Source of the DNA: Candidatus Hydrogenedentota bacterium
Lineage (GTDB): Bacteria > Hydrogenedentota > Hydrogenedentia > Hydrogenedentales > SLHB01
Length of the DNA: 64,000 nt
NCBI GenBank assembly: GCA_020849535.1
Contig: JADLGB010000142.1
Location: 66,688-130,687, forward strand
Direction of reading: 5' to 3'
Below are positions 53,761-62,858 of the stretch, piece by piece; within the stretch, counting starts at the first letter, position 1, and every line of letters begins with the position of its first letter. Position numbers and translations under genes: made by a program. The notes beneath the pieces are model-generated. The model worked only from the letters and a program-made list of their open reading frames with translations. It did not search any database and had not been told where the DNA came from.

Positions 53761-53880
53761 TTGTATTCCATGCAGGCCCGGAGATAGCGGTTATTCGCCT
53801 GCGCGCCAGCATGCACGTGAGTCCGTGCGCATAATTCGTCCTCCTGACAGGGGGATCTGACAGGCCCAGGCCGAATACAA
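53761..53880 (+). promoter_or_regulatory. Possible structured leader of thrS
   Basis: TTGTATTC (53761-53768) and GAATACAA (53873-53880) form a perfect 8-base closing stem around two hairpins: GCACG/CGTGC (53813-53828) and CCTCC/GGGGG (about 53840-53855). The ribosome site AGGAG (53888-53892) begins eight bases after the closing stem. Threonyl-tRNA synthetase leaders in some bacteria fold to control translation; no T-box motif was recognised. The idea comes from the sequence only. Confidence 0.45.
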
Positions 53881-53897
53881 CAGCTTCAGGAGCCTTC

Positions 53898-55817
53898 ATG
53901 AGCACCATCAGCGTCAGTCTACCGGACGGGTCGAAACGGGAACTCGCGGCGGGAAGCACCGCCCTGGACCTGGCGGAGGGCATCGGCCCGCGCCTGGCCA
54001 AGGCGGCCACGGGCGCGCGCATCAACGGCGAGGTCAAGAGCCTGCCCACGCCACTCAACGATGGCGACCAGGTCGAGATCCTGACGTTCGACTCGCAAGA
54101 TGGCCGGAACGTGTTCCGCCACAGCGCGGCACACCTGATGGCGTCGGCGATCATGCGGCTGCGTCCCAACACGAAACTGGCCATCGGGCCCGCCATCGAA
54201 GATGGCTTCTATTACGATATCGACACGGACCCGCCCATCTCGGAGGAAGACTTCCCGGCGATCGAAGCCGAAATGTCCAAGATCGTGAAGGAGGACACCC
54301 CCTTCGAGCGCAAGGACGTGTCGAAGGGCGACGCCCTGTCCCGTTTCAAAGCGTCAGACGATGTGTATAAGGTCGAGCTGATCGAAGACCTCGAAGACGG
54401 CACGATCACCTACTACGAGCACGGCGATTTCACCGATCTGTGCCGCGGCCCGCACCTGCCCTCGACCGGCCGTATCAAGGCCTTCAAACTGTTGAGCGTC
54501 GCCGGCGCGTATTGGCGTGGCGACGAGCGGCGCCCCATGCTCCAACGGATCTACGGGACCGCCTTTCCGAGCAAGAAGGAGTTGGACGAGTACCTGACTT
54601 TCCGCGCGGAGGCGGAGAAGCGCGATCACCGCAAACTCGGCAAGCAACTCGACCTCTTCAGCTTCCATTCGGTGGGACCGGGCTTTCCGTTTTTTCATCC
54701 CAAGGGCATGATCGTGCTGAACGCCCTGATGGAGTTTTGGCGGGAGGAGCACCGCAAGCGCGGCTACGACGAAATCCGCACGCCGATTATCCTCGACCGC
54801 GTGTTGTGGGAACAGTCTGGGCATTGGGACCATTACAAAGAGAACATGTACTTCACCCAGATCGACGAGCGTGATTTCGCGGTGAAGCCCATGAACTGCC
54901 CCGGCGGCATGCTCGTGTACAAATCGGATCTGCGAAGCTACCGCGACCTGCCGATGCGCATGGCGGAAGTGGGCACGGTGCACCGGCACGAAAAATCGGG
55001 TGTGCTCCACGGCCTGTCGCGCGTGCGCATGTTCACCCAGGACGACGCACATCTCTTCATCACTCCGGAACAAATCCAGGATGAGGTGATCGGCATCATC
55101 GACTTCGTGGATCACGTATACAAAGCCTTCGGCTTCGACTACCACGTCGAACTGAGCACCCGTCCGGAGAACTCCATCGGGTCCCATGAGATGTGGGAGA
55201 CCGCGACCGCGGGCTTGACCAATGCCCTTGATGTCAAAGGCATGCCGTACAAGGTCAATGAAGGCGACGGTGCGTTCTACGGCCCGAAGATCGACTTCCA
55301 CATCAAGGATTGCCTTAAGCGCTCGTGGCAGTGCGCGACCATCCAGCTCGACTTCGCGATGCCCGAGAAGTTCGACCTCGAATACACCGGCGCCGACGGC
55401 AACCGCCATCGCCCAGTGGTCATTCACCGCGTCATCTACGGCTCCATCGAGCGGTTCTTTGGCATTCTGATCGAGCACTTCGCGGGCGCGTTTCCGCTGT
55501 GGCTGGCGCCGGTGCAGGCGGTGGTTGTGCCGGTGGCGTCCGCCTTTGACACCTACGCGAAGTGGGTACGCGACCGGCTCTTTGAGGCGGGATTGCGGGC
55601 TGAAGTCGATGACAGCACGGAGACCATGAAGTACAAGATCCGCGGCGCGCAGACGCGCCAGGTGCCGTACATGCTGGTCGTGGGCGAGCGTGAACAGAGC
55701 AGCAAGACCGTGGCCATACGTCATCGCCGCAAGGAAGATGCGGGCGCGGCCACGGTGGACGACCTCATCGCGCGCCTGAAGCAGGAGGTAGCAAGCCGGG
55801 CCCTCGATCCCCTGTAA
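53898..55817 (+). CDS. thrS: Threonyl-tRNA synthetase
   Basis: The enzyme charges tRNA-Thr. The 639-residue protein has the standard order: TGS domain (about 1-62; VSLPDGSKRELAAGSTALDLA), editing domain (HSAAHLMASAI at about 74-84, with the later DLCRGPHLPSTG segment), class II catalytic core (motif 1 around FFHPKGMIVLNALMEFW, the zinc cysteine in MNCPGGML, motif 2 HEKSGVLHGLSRVR, motif 3 near the VVIHRVIYGSIERF segment) and C-terminal anticodon-binding domain. ATG 53898 has AGGAG five bases upstream. It converges with the GH36-like gene, one base between stops. Confidence 0.98.
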   Translation: MSTISVSLPDGSKRELAAGSTALDLAEGIGPRLAKAATGARINGEVKSLPTPLNDGDQVEILTFDSQDGRNVFRHSAAHLMASAIMRLRPNTKLAIGPAIEDGFYYDIDTDPPISEEDFPAIEAEMSKIVKEDTPFERKDVSKGDALSRFKASDDVYKVELIEDLEDGTITYYEHGDFTDLCRGPHLPSTGRIKAFKLLSVAGAYWRGDERRPMLQRIYGTAFPSKKELDEYLTFRAEAEKRDHRKLGKQLDLFSFHSVGPGFPFFHPKGMIVLNALMEFWREEHRKRGYDEIRTPIILDRVLWEQSGHWDHYKENMYFTQIDERDFAVKPMNCPGGMLVYKSDLRSYRDLPMRMAEVGTVHRHEKSGVLHGLSRVRMFTQDDAHLFITPEQIQDEVIGIIDFVDHVYKAFGFDYHVELSTRPENSIGSHEMWETATAGLTNALDVKGMPYKVNEGDGAFYGPKIDFHIKDCLKRSWQCATIQLDFAMPEKFDLEYTGADGNRHRPVVIHRVIYGSIERFFGILIEHFAGAFPLWLAPVQAVVVPVASAFDTYAKWVRDRLFEAGLRAEVDDSTETMKYKIRGAQTRQVPYMLVVGEREQSSKTVAIRHRRKEDAGAATVDDLIARLKQEVASRALDPL

Positions 55818-55818
55818 G

Positions 55819-57834
55819 TCAGGGCACTTCGAGTGGCGGATACCAGACGATCCGGCTGTCCTGATCCTCGTCGAAGGCAACGCTCAGAGCCGGAGTATCC
55901 CCCTCTGGCTCGACGAGCACGACATCCGCGTCTTCATCGCTCTCTGACCTCGGCGCAGGCACCCAGGTTGTCCGCAGATGCGGAACCGGCACTCGCGCGG
56001 TGAATTCGCCGTTGGCGTCCCAGCGCAGAACTAATGCGGCGGCTTGCGAACCGTCAGCATCAAAGAAGGTGACCCCCGCGAAGTCCTGCCCATCGTGCGG
56101 GTAGATGACCTCGTAAAGGTAGTCTGCCTTCATCTCGCTGAACTCCCGGTAATTCGCGATCTCTTCCTTGATGATCTTCTTCCGGCTGTGCCCGATGTCG
56201 GCGAGATCCGCGACGAGTCCCCAGGTACCGGCCATGGCGCTGCGGCAGTAGTACCGCATCAACTCTGAGTCCGCGTGTTTCATCTGGCCTGGATTGTTGG
56301 TCCACCGGTTGACGGACCACGGCGGCATGAACTCGATCGCGCCGAGCGCCTCTTTGAAATTCGAGCGTGCATGCTCGAGGCCGTTGCGCCCGCCGTCGCG
56401 AATCCACTGGTTCTGCGTGATGAGCACCGTGAACTCGTTGATCATGCGGCCGCCGCTCTGACAATTCTCGATATACAAATCGGGGTTGGCCTTACGCACC
56501 GCCCAGACCGCGTCCTGAAACGCGAGCACGTTGCGCATGACGCCCGCGCGCGTCTCGGGCGCGAAGAACACCTGGTCGTACTTCCACCACGTGATGCCGA
56601 AGTGTGCGCGCAGGCGCTCGACATGATCGGTCAGAAACGCAGGGAAGTCGCTGCCCGCGAGATCGAGCAGGTGGCCGTCGATAAACTTCTCATAGAATCC
56701 CGGGTGATCCACCGCGGGCGAATCGCCATCCGACACGAACTGCGGGCAGGTCCAGATGCCTGTGGGGATGCCTTCCGCCGCGACATCCGCCAAGATATCT
56801 TCCAGTTCACCCGGCTTGAACTTCTTGGGATCCGCGCGCCACTTGCCCATGCCTTCGTACCAGCCGGCGTCGACCAGGAAGAAATCGAAGCCGTATTGCG
56901 AGGCCATGCGGGCCTGACGCCGCAGAAATCTCCCGGTCAGATCGAAGCGCGTCGTGTACCAGTGGTTGTAGGTGAAGAAGTAGTCCGGCGCGGGCCCGCC
57001 ATAGTACTCGTGCGCGAATTGGGCGCGTTGCAGCATCCACTCGCGGCGGCATTCGGCCTCCGTCGCGCCGCGCGTGGGCGTGATGCAGAGGACCGGCCCA
57101 TCGATGGTTTCGCCGGGCTGAAGCACAAGCTGGGTTTCGCTTTCTGGAAGGCGCGCGGAAAACCCGAACACGTTTCCATCGCCGCGCAGCGTGGCCTCCC
57201 ACCCGCCACACCATTCGAGCGCGAAGTACACGCGGCCGCCAGCGTGGGCGACGCACCAGTACGGATTGACCCCGTCGCTGTCCCGCGTGTCGGAGCTGTG
57301 CAGGTGGCTGCCCAGCGTGACCGATAGCTCCCCCCCCAAGGCCTGTTCGACCGGCTCAAAACTTAGCGCCTTCCACCATTTGAGCTGGTTTGCGCCAGGG
57401 AACTGCCATTGCGCGCCCCAGATCGGGAACCACGGAACCGCGAGCGGCGTATCGCCGCCGTGGTGAAGACGCGTGTGCAGGCGAAGCGTGGAGCTGTCGC
57501 GTGGCAGCTCGATGACCCACGACATCACAAGGTCCGAGACAAGCGCCCTGCTGATGGTAACGCGCTGCCCCCAAGGCAATCTCTCGGCGCGCGTTTCGAC
57601 TCCCTCCGGGAGCGAACCGAAATCGAGGCACGCCCAGGAGTCAGAGGACGCATCGCCAGCACCGTGAAACGCCGCCGCGTCGTCGTCCACCCAGCGGCAC
57701 GCGGCAATATACGGGGTGAGCTGTTCGTTCAGCGCCAGTTCCACATGGATACGTTCGTTGCGTAGTTCGGCAACAGGTGTGGGGTGCACCGCGGATAAGA
57801 TAGACAGCAAAGGCCAGAGGGCATGCGTAAGCAC
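55819..57834 (-). CDS. GH36-like alpha-galactosidase family protein
   Basis: The 671-residue protein resembles glycoside hydrolase family 36 (clan GH-D): an N-terminal beta-supersandwich (about 20-250), a TIM barrel (about 280-590) and a C-terminal beta domain. The barrel shows FDFFLVDAGWYEGMG, GIWTCPQF, the nucleophile candidate Asp420 in WWKYDQVFF and the ENCQSGGRM segment of GH36, with Asp480 (QWIRDGG) a possible acid/base. The substrate could be alpha-galactosides or other alpha-linked sugars. A short N-terminal hydrophobic stretch (HALWPLLSILSA) suggests export. It is divergent from the membrane-protein gene at 57998. Confidence 0.87.
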   Translation of the reverse strand: MLTHALWPLLSILSAVHPTPVAELRNERIHVELALNEQLTPYIAACRWVDDDAAAFHGAGDASSDSWACLDFGSLPEGVETRAERLPWGQRVTISRALVSDLVMSWVIELPRDSSTLRLHTRLHHGGDTPLAVPWFPIWGAQWQFPGANQLKWWKALSFEPVEQALGGELSVTLGSHLHSSDTRDSDGVNPYWCVAHAGGRVYFALEWCGGWEATLRGDGNVFGFSARLPESETQLVLQPGETIDGPVLCITPTRGATEAECRREWMLQRAQFAHEYYGGPAPDYFFTYNHWYTTRFDLTGRFLRRQARMASQYGFDFFLVDAGWYEGMGKWRADPKKFKPGELEDILADVAAEGIPTGIWTCPQFVSDGDSPAVDHPGFYEKFIDGHLLDLAGSDFPAFLTDHVERLRAHFGITWWKYDQVFFAPETRAGVMRNVLAFQDAVWAVRKANPDLYIENCQSGGRMINEFTVLITQNQWIRDGGRNGLEHARSNFKEALGAIEFMPPWSVNRWTNNPGQMKHADSELMRYYCRSAMAGTWGLVADLADIGHSRKKIIKEEIANYREFSEMKADYLYEVIYPHDGQDFAGVTFFDADGSQAAALVLRWDANGEFTARVPVPHLRTTWVPAPRSESDEDADVVLVEPEGDTPALSVAFDEDQDSRIVWYPPLEVP

Positions 57835-57997
57835 GGATGGTCTCCCTTGGTCTAGGTACTCAAACCCGGTTCCAATTCGAGTATGGGTCTCACGGAACGC
57901 GGATTCAAGGCCGTGGAGGAGAGCCAGCGCGTGTAACCTCGTACGCCATGCCGGTGTCTCCGTTTCAGGACAAGCGTCCAGTGGGGAGGATCAGAAT

Positions 57998-59080
57998 TTG
58001 GATTCGGAGCAACGAATATCTTCGCCGCCTTTGCGCCTCAAATTGGAATTCTGGTTGCTGCTGGGGATGCTGTCCACCGCGTTTGCGGAAGTCGTGTCCG
58101 GCTCCAGTCCTTTTCCATTCTTCACACCTTGGGGCGTGATAGTCGTCGCCCCGCTGTACACGCTCCACATCCTTGTGCTTGCCGGAATCTTGAACCGTTT
58201 CCGGCTGTGGTCTTGGCAGGGTCTCTGTTTTGCGGGGGCGCTCTTCGGACTTTACGAGGCTTACATCACCAAAGTGCTCTGGGAGCCTACGTGGTGTCCC
58301 GAATTGATAGCGAAAGTCTGGGACGTCTCCTGGCCCCACACAATCTTGCTTGTCCTCTGGTGGCATCCCCTGATGGCGTTCATCCTGCCGCTCGCTATTG
58401 CGGAAACTCTGCTCACGAAATCGCGCCGCATCGTTCATTGCCTGCCGCGGGGACTGCGCGCACTCGCCATGCGGCATCAGGTGTCGTTTCTCGCCGTGTT
58501 GCTCGCCGTTGCCTGTGGCCTGGCCACCACGGCGCCCGCGCCATCCGTGCCGTTAGTTATGCTCTCCACCGCCGCCAACAGCACATTGCTCGTGGGCCTG
58601 ATCCTGCTCTGGCGCCACAAAACGAGAGGTTGCGAATACACCCTATCGCAGTTGCTTCCCGGAGACCGGGGCCTGATCGTATCGACGGCGCTGCTCTTCT
58701 TTCTCTACGCCGTGACCGGAGCGGCGTTGAGGCCTGAGGCGTTTCCATCCGCAAAAGGCCATCTTGCGATCGCGGCCTTGTACGTGCTCTTCATTCTGGC
58801 CCTGATCCGGAGCCGCCACTTCACGTGCGGATTGGAACACACCGATGTTATTCCAGCCCCGCCGGGCACCATCACGCGGGCAATCCTGACATTTGCAGCC
58901 GTCTACATCGGCGTCGCGATCGGGGTGAAAGGAGTGTTAGGTCCTGCGTCGATCCTGTTTGCCTTGATCCACTGGGCGGGCGCGTTGCTGGGCCTCGGCG
59001 TGTATGTGTATGCCTTCCATTCGCTCCGCCGCACCCAGTCCCACCTGACGCGAAACGATGTGGAGGCGCACGCAGGTTAG
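57998..59080 (+). CDS. Multi-pass membrane protein of unknown function
   Basis: The 360-residue product has about ten hydrophobic segments and no recognised family. A region GVIVVAPLYTLHILVLAG follows a short outer loop, and the C-terminal region (ILTFAAVYIGVAIGVKGVLG) is also membrane-embedded. The frame is open to 57716, but a GGGGAGG ribosome site with an eight-base gap precedes TTG 57998, which makes this the likeliest start despite the rare codon. It is divergent from the GH36-like gene and convergent with the ArnT-like gene. Confidence 0.72.
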   Translation: MDSEQRISSPPLRLKLEFWLLLGMLSTAFAEVVSGSSPFPFFTPWGVIVVAPLYTLHILVLAGILNRFRLWSWQGLCFAGALFGLYEAYITKVLWEPTWCPELIAKVWDVSWPHTILLVLWWHPLMAFILPLAIAETLLTKSRRIVHCLPRGLRALAMRHQVSFLAVLLAVACGLATTAPAPSVPLVMLSTAANSTLLVGLILLWRHKTRGCEYTLSQLLPGDRGLIVSTALLFFLYAVTGAALRPEAFPSAKGHLAIAALYVLFILALIRSRHFTCGLEHTDVIPAPPGTITRAILTFAAVYIGVAIGVKGVLGPASILFALIHWAGALLGLGVYVYAFHSLRRTQSHLTRNDVEAHAG

Positions 59081-59162
59081 TCCGTGCTGAGGACCCGTTG
59101 GGCCGCACGGAGCCACGCCATGTGGGTGTACCGTTCAGGCGCGATTGCCTTGGGGACGAGGA

Positions 59163-61127
59163 TCAAACGCCCGGCATCACCCCTGCCTCGCGCAGCAGGT
59201 CCGCGCCCGCGGTATTCGCGATGATCAAGACCTGGCGGCTTCCCACAGCTTCGTGGTCCACCACGATCAGCGAGCGCAGCGCGGGCCCGAAAGGCAGGAG
59301 CCAGCGCCAATCCTGGGTCTGCACGAAGAGGAAGGCCGGCTCGGAACCCGCGAATTCTGCAGCAAACGCCTGGACCGATTCCGCGATGGCAGTCTTGAAA
59401 GGTTCGGCCAGTTTCGACTTGGCCGAGGCAAATGCAAACGCGGCATCCGACGCGGCGGTAAGCTGTGCGAGTTCCTCTTCCGTGACGGCAGTCATGTCGG
59501 CGATGGGGACGTCCTGTGCGCTCTTGCGCAGGACGTTGCCCATGGCGCGCTGCTCCGCGGCGACCTCCAGGGGATCGCGGTCTTCCGGAACCGGCAGGGG
59601 CCATTCATCTACCAGGTAGGGAATGTGTGGGTGCTTGGCGTAGAAGATGTACCCTTCGCGTGAGAAGGCCACGGAATACAGGCGGAAATCTTCGCCCCGT
59701 TCCGAGAGGGCCCTGATAGGCATGCAGAAATCGCTCGCGCCTTTGAACGTGTTGACGAATGGAAACACGCTCAGGGCCATGGCCGTGGCCAGTCCCGCGA
59801 AGTGCCCGGCCATCGCGTAGTGCAGCGTGCGGCCTTCGTCGCGGCGCGCGCGCAGGATCGCATGCACGCCGAACGCCAAAGCGCACATGCACAGTGGCAG
59901 CACGGCGAAGGCCGCGCCGCGGATTTCTTCAGGTGTGCCGGTCGTCCATTCCGCCGTGGCCAGGTGTGGGGTCAGCGGACCGGCAGTCCCGGTGAAGGCC
60001 GCATAAGCCAGCGGAAAGACAGGCAGCCCCAGCGAGAGCAAGAGTGCGGCCCACACGTAGCCCGTGCGCCTGCGCCACGCGGTGCGGCCGCCGTCCATCA
60101 ATTCCAGCACAGTGGTCCCGAAGAGGATGGCGAGTGCCGGAAAGATGGGGAGCAGGTAGAGGGCGCGTTTTCCACTGCTCAAAGAAAAGAAGATGATGGC
60201 GGGAAGCGTCCAACACAGCAGGAGCCTCATCGCCACGCCTTCGCGCCTGCGCTGCCAGATGGCGTAGACGGTCCACGGCAGGAAGAGCGTCCAGGGGAAG
60301 ACGTTGATAGGAAGGTTCTCGAGGTAGTACCAGAATGGCTGCTTCTTGCTCACACCGAGAATGAAACGGCCGACGGTCTGCCGATAGAGATTCTCGGCGA
60401 TGAGGGTGATGGATGTCGCCTCCGCGGATTCAGGTCGCGTCTCCTGCGTGTGGGCCATGGAGTAGGCGGGGATCAGCCACAACCCGATGAGAACGGCGAT
60501 GGCGGCGATGCCCAGCACGAGGTGCAGGGAGCGGCGCTCCGCACGGCGGCCCCAGTAGAACGTGAAGGCCAGCAGGAGCGGAAACACGATGCCGGGCGGT
60601 CCCTTAGCAAAGACAGCCGCGGCGATAGCGCCATAGAAGACGAGCAACCACTTCACCTCGCGCGACTCGTGATGCCTCCAGAACGCATAGAGCGTCAAGG
60701 TCGTCCACGCGGTCAGGAAGGAGTCGATCTGCGCGGTGCGCGCTTCCCACCAGAACAGGGCCATAGTCATGAGGATGACCGCGGATGCCAGAGCCACGCG
60801 GCGGCCGTAAAGGCGGTCCGCGAGCAGGAAGGTCAGCAGCACGGTAGCGATCCCGCCGAGGACTGCGGGCAGCCGCGCGGTAAGTTCATTGACGTCGCCG
60901 AAAGGAAGCGAAAGCGCGGCGATGGTCCAGAACATGAACGGCGGCTTTTCGTAGTAGGGCTCGCCGTTCACGTGCATGACGAGCCAGTCGCCGGTCTGCA
61001 GGATCTCCCGCGCGACCTGGGCGAACCGAGGTTCGTCGGGCGACCAGAGGTCGTAGCCCCAGATGTTGACGCCGAACAGGACGGCGGCACATCCCGCCAC
61101 GAAGAGCAGAGGCGCGTGCCGGATCAT
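59163..61127 (-). CDS. ArnT-like glycosyltransferase (GT-C, PMT family)
   Basis: The 654-residue protein is a GT-C enzyme with about 12 membrane helices. The first outer loop has the catalytic acidic pair Asp31-Glu32 in WSPDEPRFAQVAREIL, then MHVNGEPYYEKPPFMFW with the second conserved loop, as in ArnT and related transferases that move a sugar from a polyprenyl-phosphate donor to lipid A. The C-terminal 200 residues form a soluble part. It is the last gene of the unit, three bases after the LAB_N gene, so it is co-translated with it and with the DPM1-like donor synthase. Confidence 0.93.
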   Translation of the reverse strand: MIRHAPLLFVAGCAAVLFGVNIWGYDLWSPDEPRFAQVAREILQTGDWLVMHVNGEPYYEKPPFMFWTIAALSLPFGDVNELTARLPAVLGGIATVLLTFLLADRLYGRRVALASAVILMTMALFWWEARTAQIDSFLTAWTTLTLYAFWRHHESREVKWLLVFYGAIAAAVFAKGPPGIVFPLLLAFTFYWGRRAERRSLHLVLGIAAIAVLIGLWLIPAYSMAHTQETRPESAEATSITLIAENLYRQTVGRFILGVSKKQPFWYYLENLPINVFPWTLFLPWTVYAIWQRRREGVAMRLLLCWTLPAIIFFSLSSGKRALYLLPIFPALAILFGTTVLELMDGGRTAWRRRTGYVWAALLLSLGLPVFPLAYAAFTGTAGPLTPHLATAEWTTGTPEEIRGAAFAVLPLCMCALAFGVHAILRARRDEGRTLHYAMAGHFAGLATAMALSVFPFVNTFKGASDFCMPIRALSERGEDFRLYSVAFSREGYIFYAKHPHIPYLVDEWPLPVPEDRDPLEVAAEQRAMGNVLRKSAQDVPIADMTAVTEEELAQLTAASDAAFAFASAKSKLAEPFKTAIAESVQAFAAEFAGSEPAFLFVQTQDWRWLLPFGPALRSLIVVDHEAVGSRQVLIIANTAGADLLREAGVMPGV

Positions 61128-61130
61128 TTG

Positions 61131-61829
61131 TCAGGCCATCTTCGCCGCATTGTCGGGTGTCTCCGGATTGGCGTGGATGAACCAGATATTGCGGGTATAC
61201 ACCAAGATGTTGGCGATCATGCCGAGCGCGAAGATCCACTCCTGGCGCTGCCAGAAACAGGCCAGTTGCAGCAGGCTGGCCACGATGCTGATGTGCCAGA
61301 AGATGCGCGGAACCACACTGCGGCGTTTCAGCTCCGTGGCGATCCATTGAATGATGAAGCGGCTTGCAAACAGCGCCTGGCCGGCCACCCCGAGGGCCAG
61401 CCAGAACCACACCTGATTGGCTTCCGTCTGGGTGATCGTCTGGGTGTGGTGGTACTCCGAAAGCCAGATGTGGATGACCAGCACGACGGCGATGGTGGAA
61501 ATCGCCGCCACGGCCGCGTGAATCGCCGCGTTACCTGCCTTCGTCAGGCGGCCATTCTCGCGCCAGATATGCACGAGATTGCGCGAATAGATGACGATAT
61601 TCAGGCTCTGCCCGAGCGCGCCCACTGGCGACTGCTCGTGCACGGCGTATACAAGAAGCATGAGCGAGCCCACGCTGCTCATGTACCAGAAGGCCACCGG
61701 CATGACCGAGCGCTTCTCGCGCTCGGAAGCCCACCACTGCACGTAAAACCGGCCGTAAAAAATGACGCCGCCCGTTGCCCCGAGGATTAACCACAGGACA
61801 TGGACCGGGCCGGACAGAACTTCGCTCAC
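61131..61829 (-). CDS. Tandem LAB_N (lipid A biosynthesis N-terminal-like) membrane protein
   Basis: LAB_N is an approximately 75-residue membrane domain seen beside lipid A sugar-transfer genes. This 232-residue protein contains two copies: copy 1 at about 17-88 (FYGRFYVQWWASEREKRSV, FWYMSSVGSLMLLVYA, LNIVIYSRNLVHI) and copy 2 at 147-219 (FASRFIIQWIATELKRRSV, FWHISIVASLLQLACFW, ANILVYTRNIWFI). A loop with two more hydrophobic segments joins them. The GTG start at 61829 lies one base after the GT2 stop; ArnT follows after three bases. This domain may help flip or present polyprenyl-linked sugar. Confidence 0.9.
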   Translation of the reverse strand: MSEVLSGPVHVLWLILGATGGVIFYGRFYVQWWASEREKRSVMPVAFWYMSSVGSLMLLVYAVHEQSPVGALGQSLNIVIYSRNLVHIWRENGRLTKAGNAAIHAAVAAISTIAVVLVIHIWLSEYHHTQTITQTEANQVWFWLALGVAGQALFASRFIIQWIATELKRRSVVPRIFWHISIVASLLQLACFWQRQEWIFALGMIANILVYTRNIWFIHANPETPDNAAKMA

Positions 61830-61830
61830 G

Positions 61831-62547
61831 TTACTCCTCTCCTTCCACGCGGAAGGTCACATAGCGTCTTCTCAGCCAGCCGACGCCGATCAGGTCGTAG
61901 ATGCCGCGCCAGAGGCGATTGTGAATGCCATACTTCGATACGCCGTGGATGCGCGGACGATGCGTCACCGGGCACTCGGCAATCGTCAGTCCGCCGTTGC
62001 GCACCATGACGGCAAAGTAGCGGTGCACGCCGTTGAACGGGACGATGTGCTCGACGCAGCTCTTCCGGAAGCCTTTGCTGCCGCAGCCCGCGTCGCGGAT
62101 GCCGTCGTCGAGGACCATCCGCCGCACGCCGTTTGCTATCTTGCTCGAAATCTTTCGCACCCAGGTGTCCTGCCGGTTCGCGCGATACCCACACACGCAA
62201 TCGTAATCCTTCAGCAGTGCCAGCATCGTGGGAAAATCGCAGGGGTCATTCTGCAAGTCTCCATCCAGCGTGAGGATGTACTCGCCTTGGGCACGGCGCA
62301 TGCCCGCGACCAACGCCGCCGACTGGCCCCGGTTCTGCACGAGGTGGATGGGCCGCACGTGCGGGTTTTTCGCACGAAGCTCCTCGATCCGGGCACGGGT
62401 GCCGTCCTTGCTCCCATCGTTCACGAAGAGATACTCGTAGTCGTATTCCGGCAGGCCCGCGAACACCTTGTCAATCGCCTCCGAGAGAGGAAGCACGTTG
62501 TCTTCCTCATTGAAGAACGGAACCACCACCGAGACGAGCGTTTTCAT
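61831..62547 (-). CDS. Glycosyltransferase family 2 (DPM1/ArnC-like, polyprenyl-phosphate sugar transferase)
   Basis: The 238-residue GT2 enzyme has the GT-A fold: TLVSVVVPFFNEEDNV at the start, LFVNDGSKDGT near 40-50, and the metal-binding DxD at Asp95-Asp97 (LTLDGDLQNDP). Its short length without C-terminal membrane segments is like Dpm1. It probably attaches a sugar to polyprenyl phosphate for the ArnT-like transferase. GGGGGGAAGG directly before ATG 62547 sets the start; the frame is open to 62628. It heads the GT2-LAB_N-ArnT unit. Confidence 0.93.
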   Translation of the reverse strand: MKTLVSVVVPFFNEEDNVLPLSEAIDKVFAGLPEYDYEYLFVNDGSKDGTRARIEELRAKNPHVRPIHLVQNRGQSAALVAGMRRAQGEYILTLDGDLQNDPCDFPTMLALLKDYDCVCGYRANRQDTWVRKISSKIANGVRRMVLDDGIRDAGCGSKGFRKSCVEHIVPFNGVHRYFAVMVRNGGLTIAECPVTHRPRIHGVSKYGIHNRLWRGIYDLIGVGWLRRRYVTFRVEGEE

Positions 62548-62669
62548 CCTTCCCCCCTCGTTTGTCCAAAGCGAATAGTATACACAAGGACGGGATCCCG
62601 TTTCAGCCGCGCCCAAACGTGTGGGCACCCAGAGTTTTCTGCGCAGCGCGGGATAGGTACAATGGGTCT

Positions 62670-62858
62670 ATGGACAGCTCGGAATACCGCAAAACTCTTC
62701 GCGACATGACGCCGGCGCAGAAGCTTGATGCGATGCAGCGCATATACAACACGGCTCGCGATCTGAAGGCGGCCGGCCTACGGATGCAGCATCCCGACTG
62801 GACCGAAGACCAGATCGAAGCCGCGCTGCGCGAAGCATTCCTGTATGCTCGAACCTAA
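62670..62858 (+). CDS. Small helical protein coupled to a nucleotidyltransferase
   Basis: The 62-residue product is predicted helical and charged (RDMTPAQKLDAMQRIYNTAR, then QHPDWTEDQIEAALREAF, ending YART). I recall similar short proteins ahead of AbiEii/DUF6036-type nucleotidyltransferase genes, which would suggest a two-gene toxin-antitoxin-like cassette; this is from memory and not confirmed. ATG 62670 has only weak ribosome-site support. It overlaps the next gene by 14 bases, so both are translated together. Confidence 0.75.
   Translation: MDSSEYRKTLRDMTPAQKLDAMQRIYNTARDLKAAGLRMQHPDWTEDQIEAALREAFLYART

Larger units (their letters stand above)
53305..53897. other. Intergenic region with repeats and thrS leader
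   Basis: About 590 bases between divergent sdhC and thrS. It contains a GAGGTGGCATGGGC-type arm (53407-53434), a 73-base inverted repeat (53473-53545), a GATCGGAC cluster (53636-53672) and a potentially folded thrS leader (53761-53880). No gene was recognised. Confidence 0.6.

Noticed and set aside
53700-53897. T-box riboswitch upstream of thrS
   Set aside because: No T-box core sequence or following terminator was found; only a generic fold is supported.
54354-55880. 508-codon minus-strand frame opposite thrS
   Set aside because: Antisense of thrS with no recognisable motif.
59802-61790. 662-codon plus-strand frame opposite the ArnT and LAB_N genes
   Set aside because: Shadow caused by high-GC codon bias; translation is low-complexity and polar, while the opposite strand has clear GT-C motifs.
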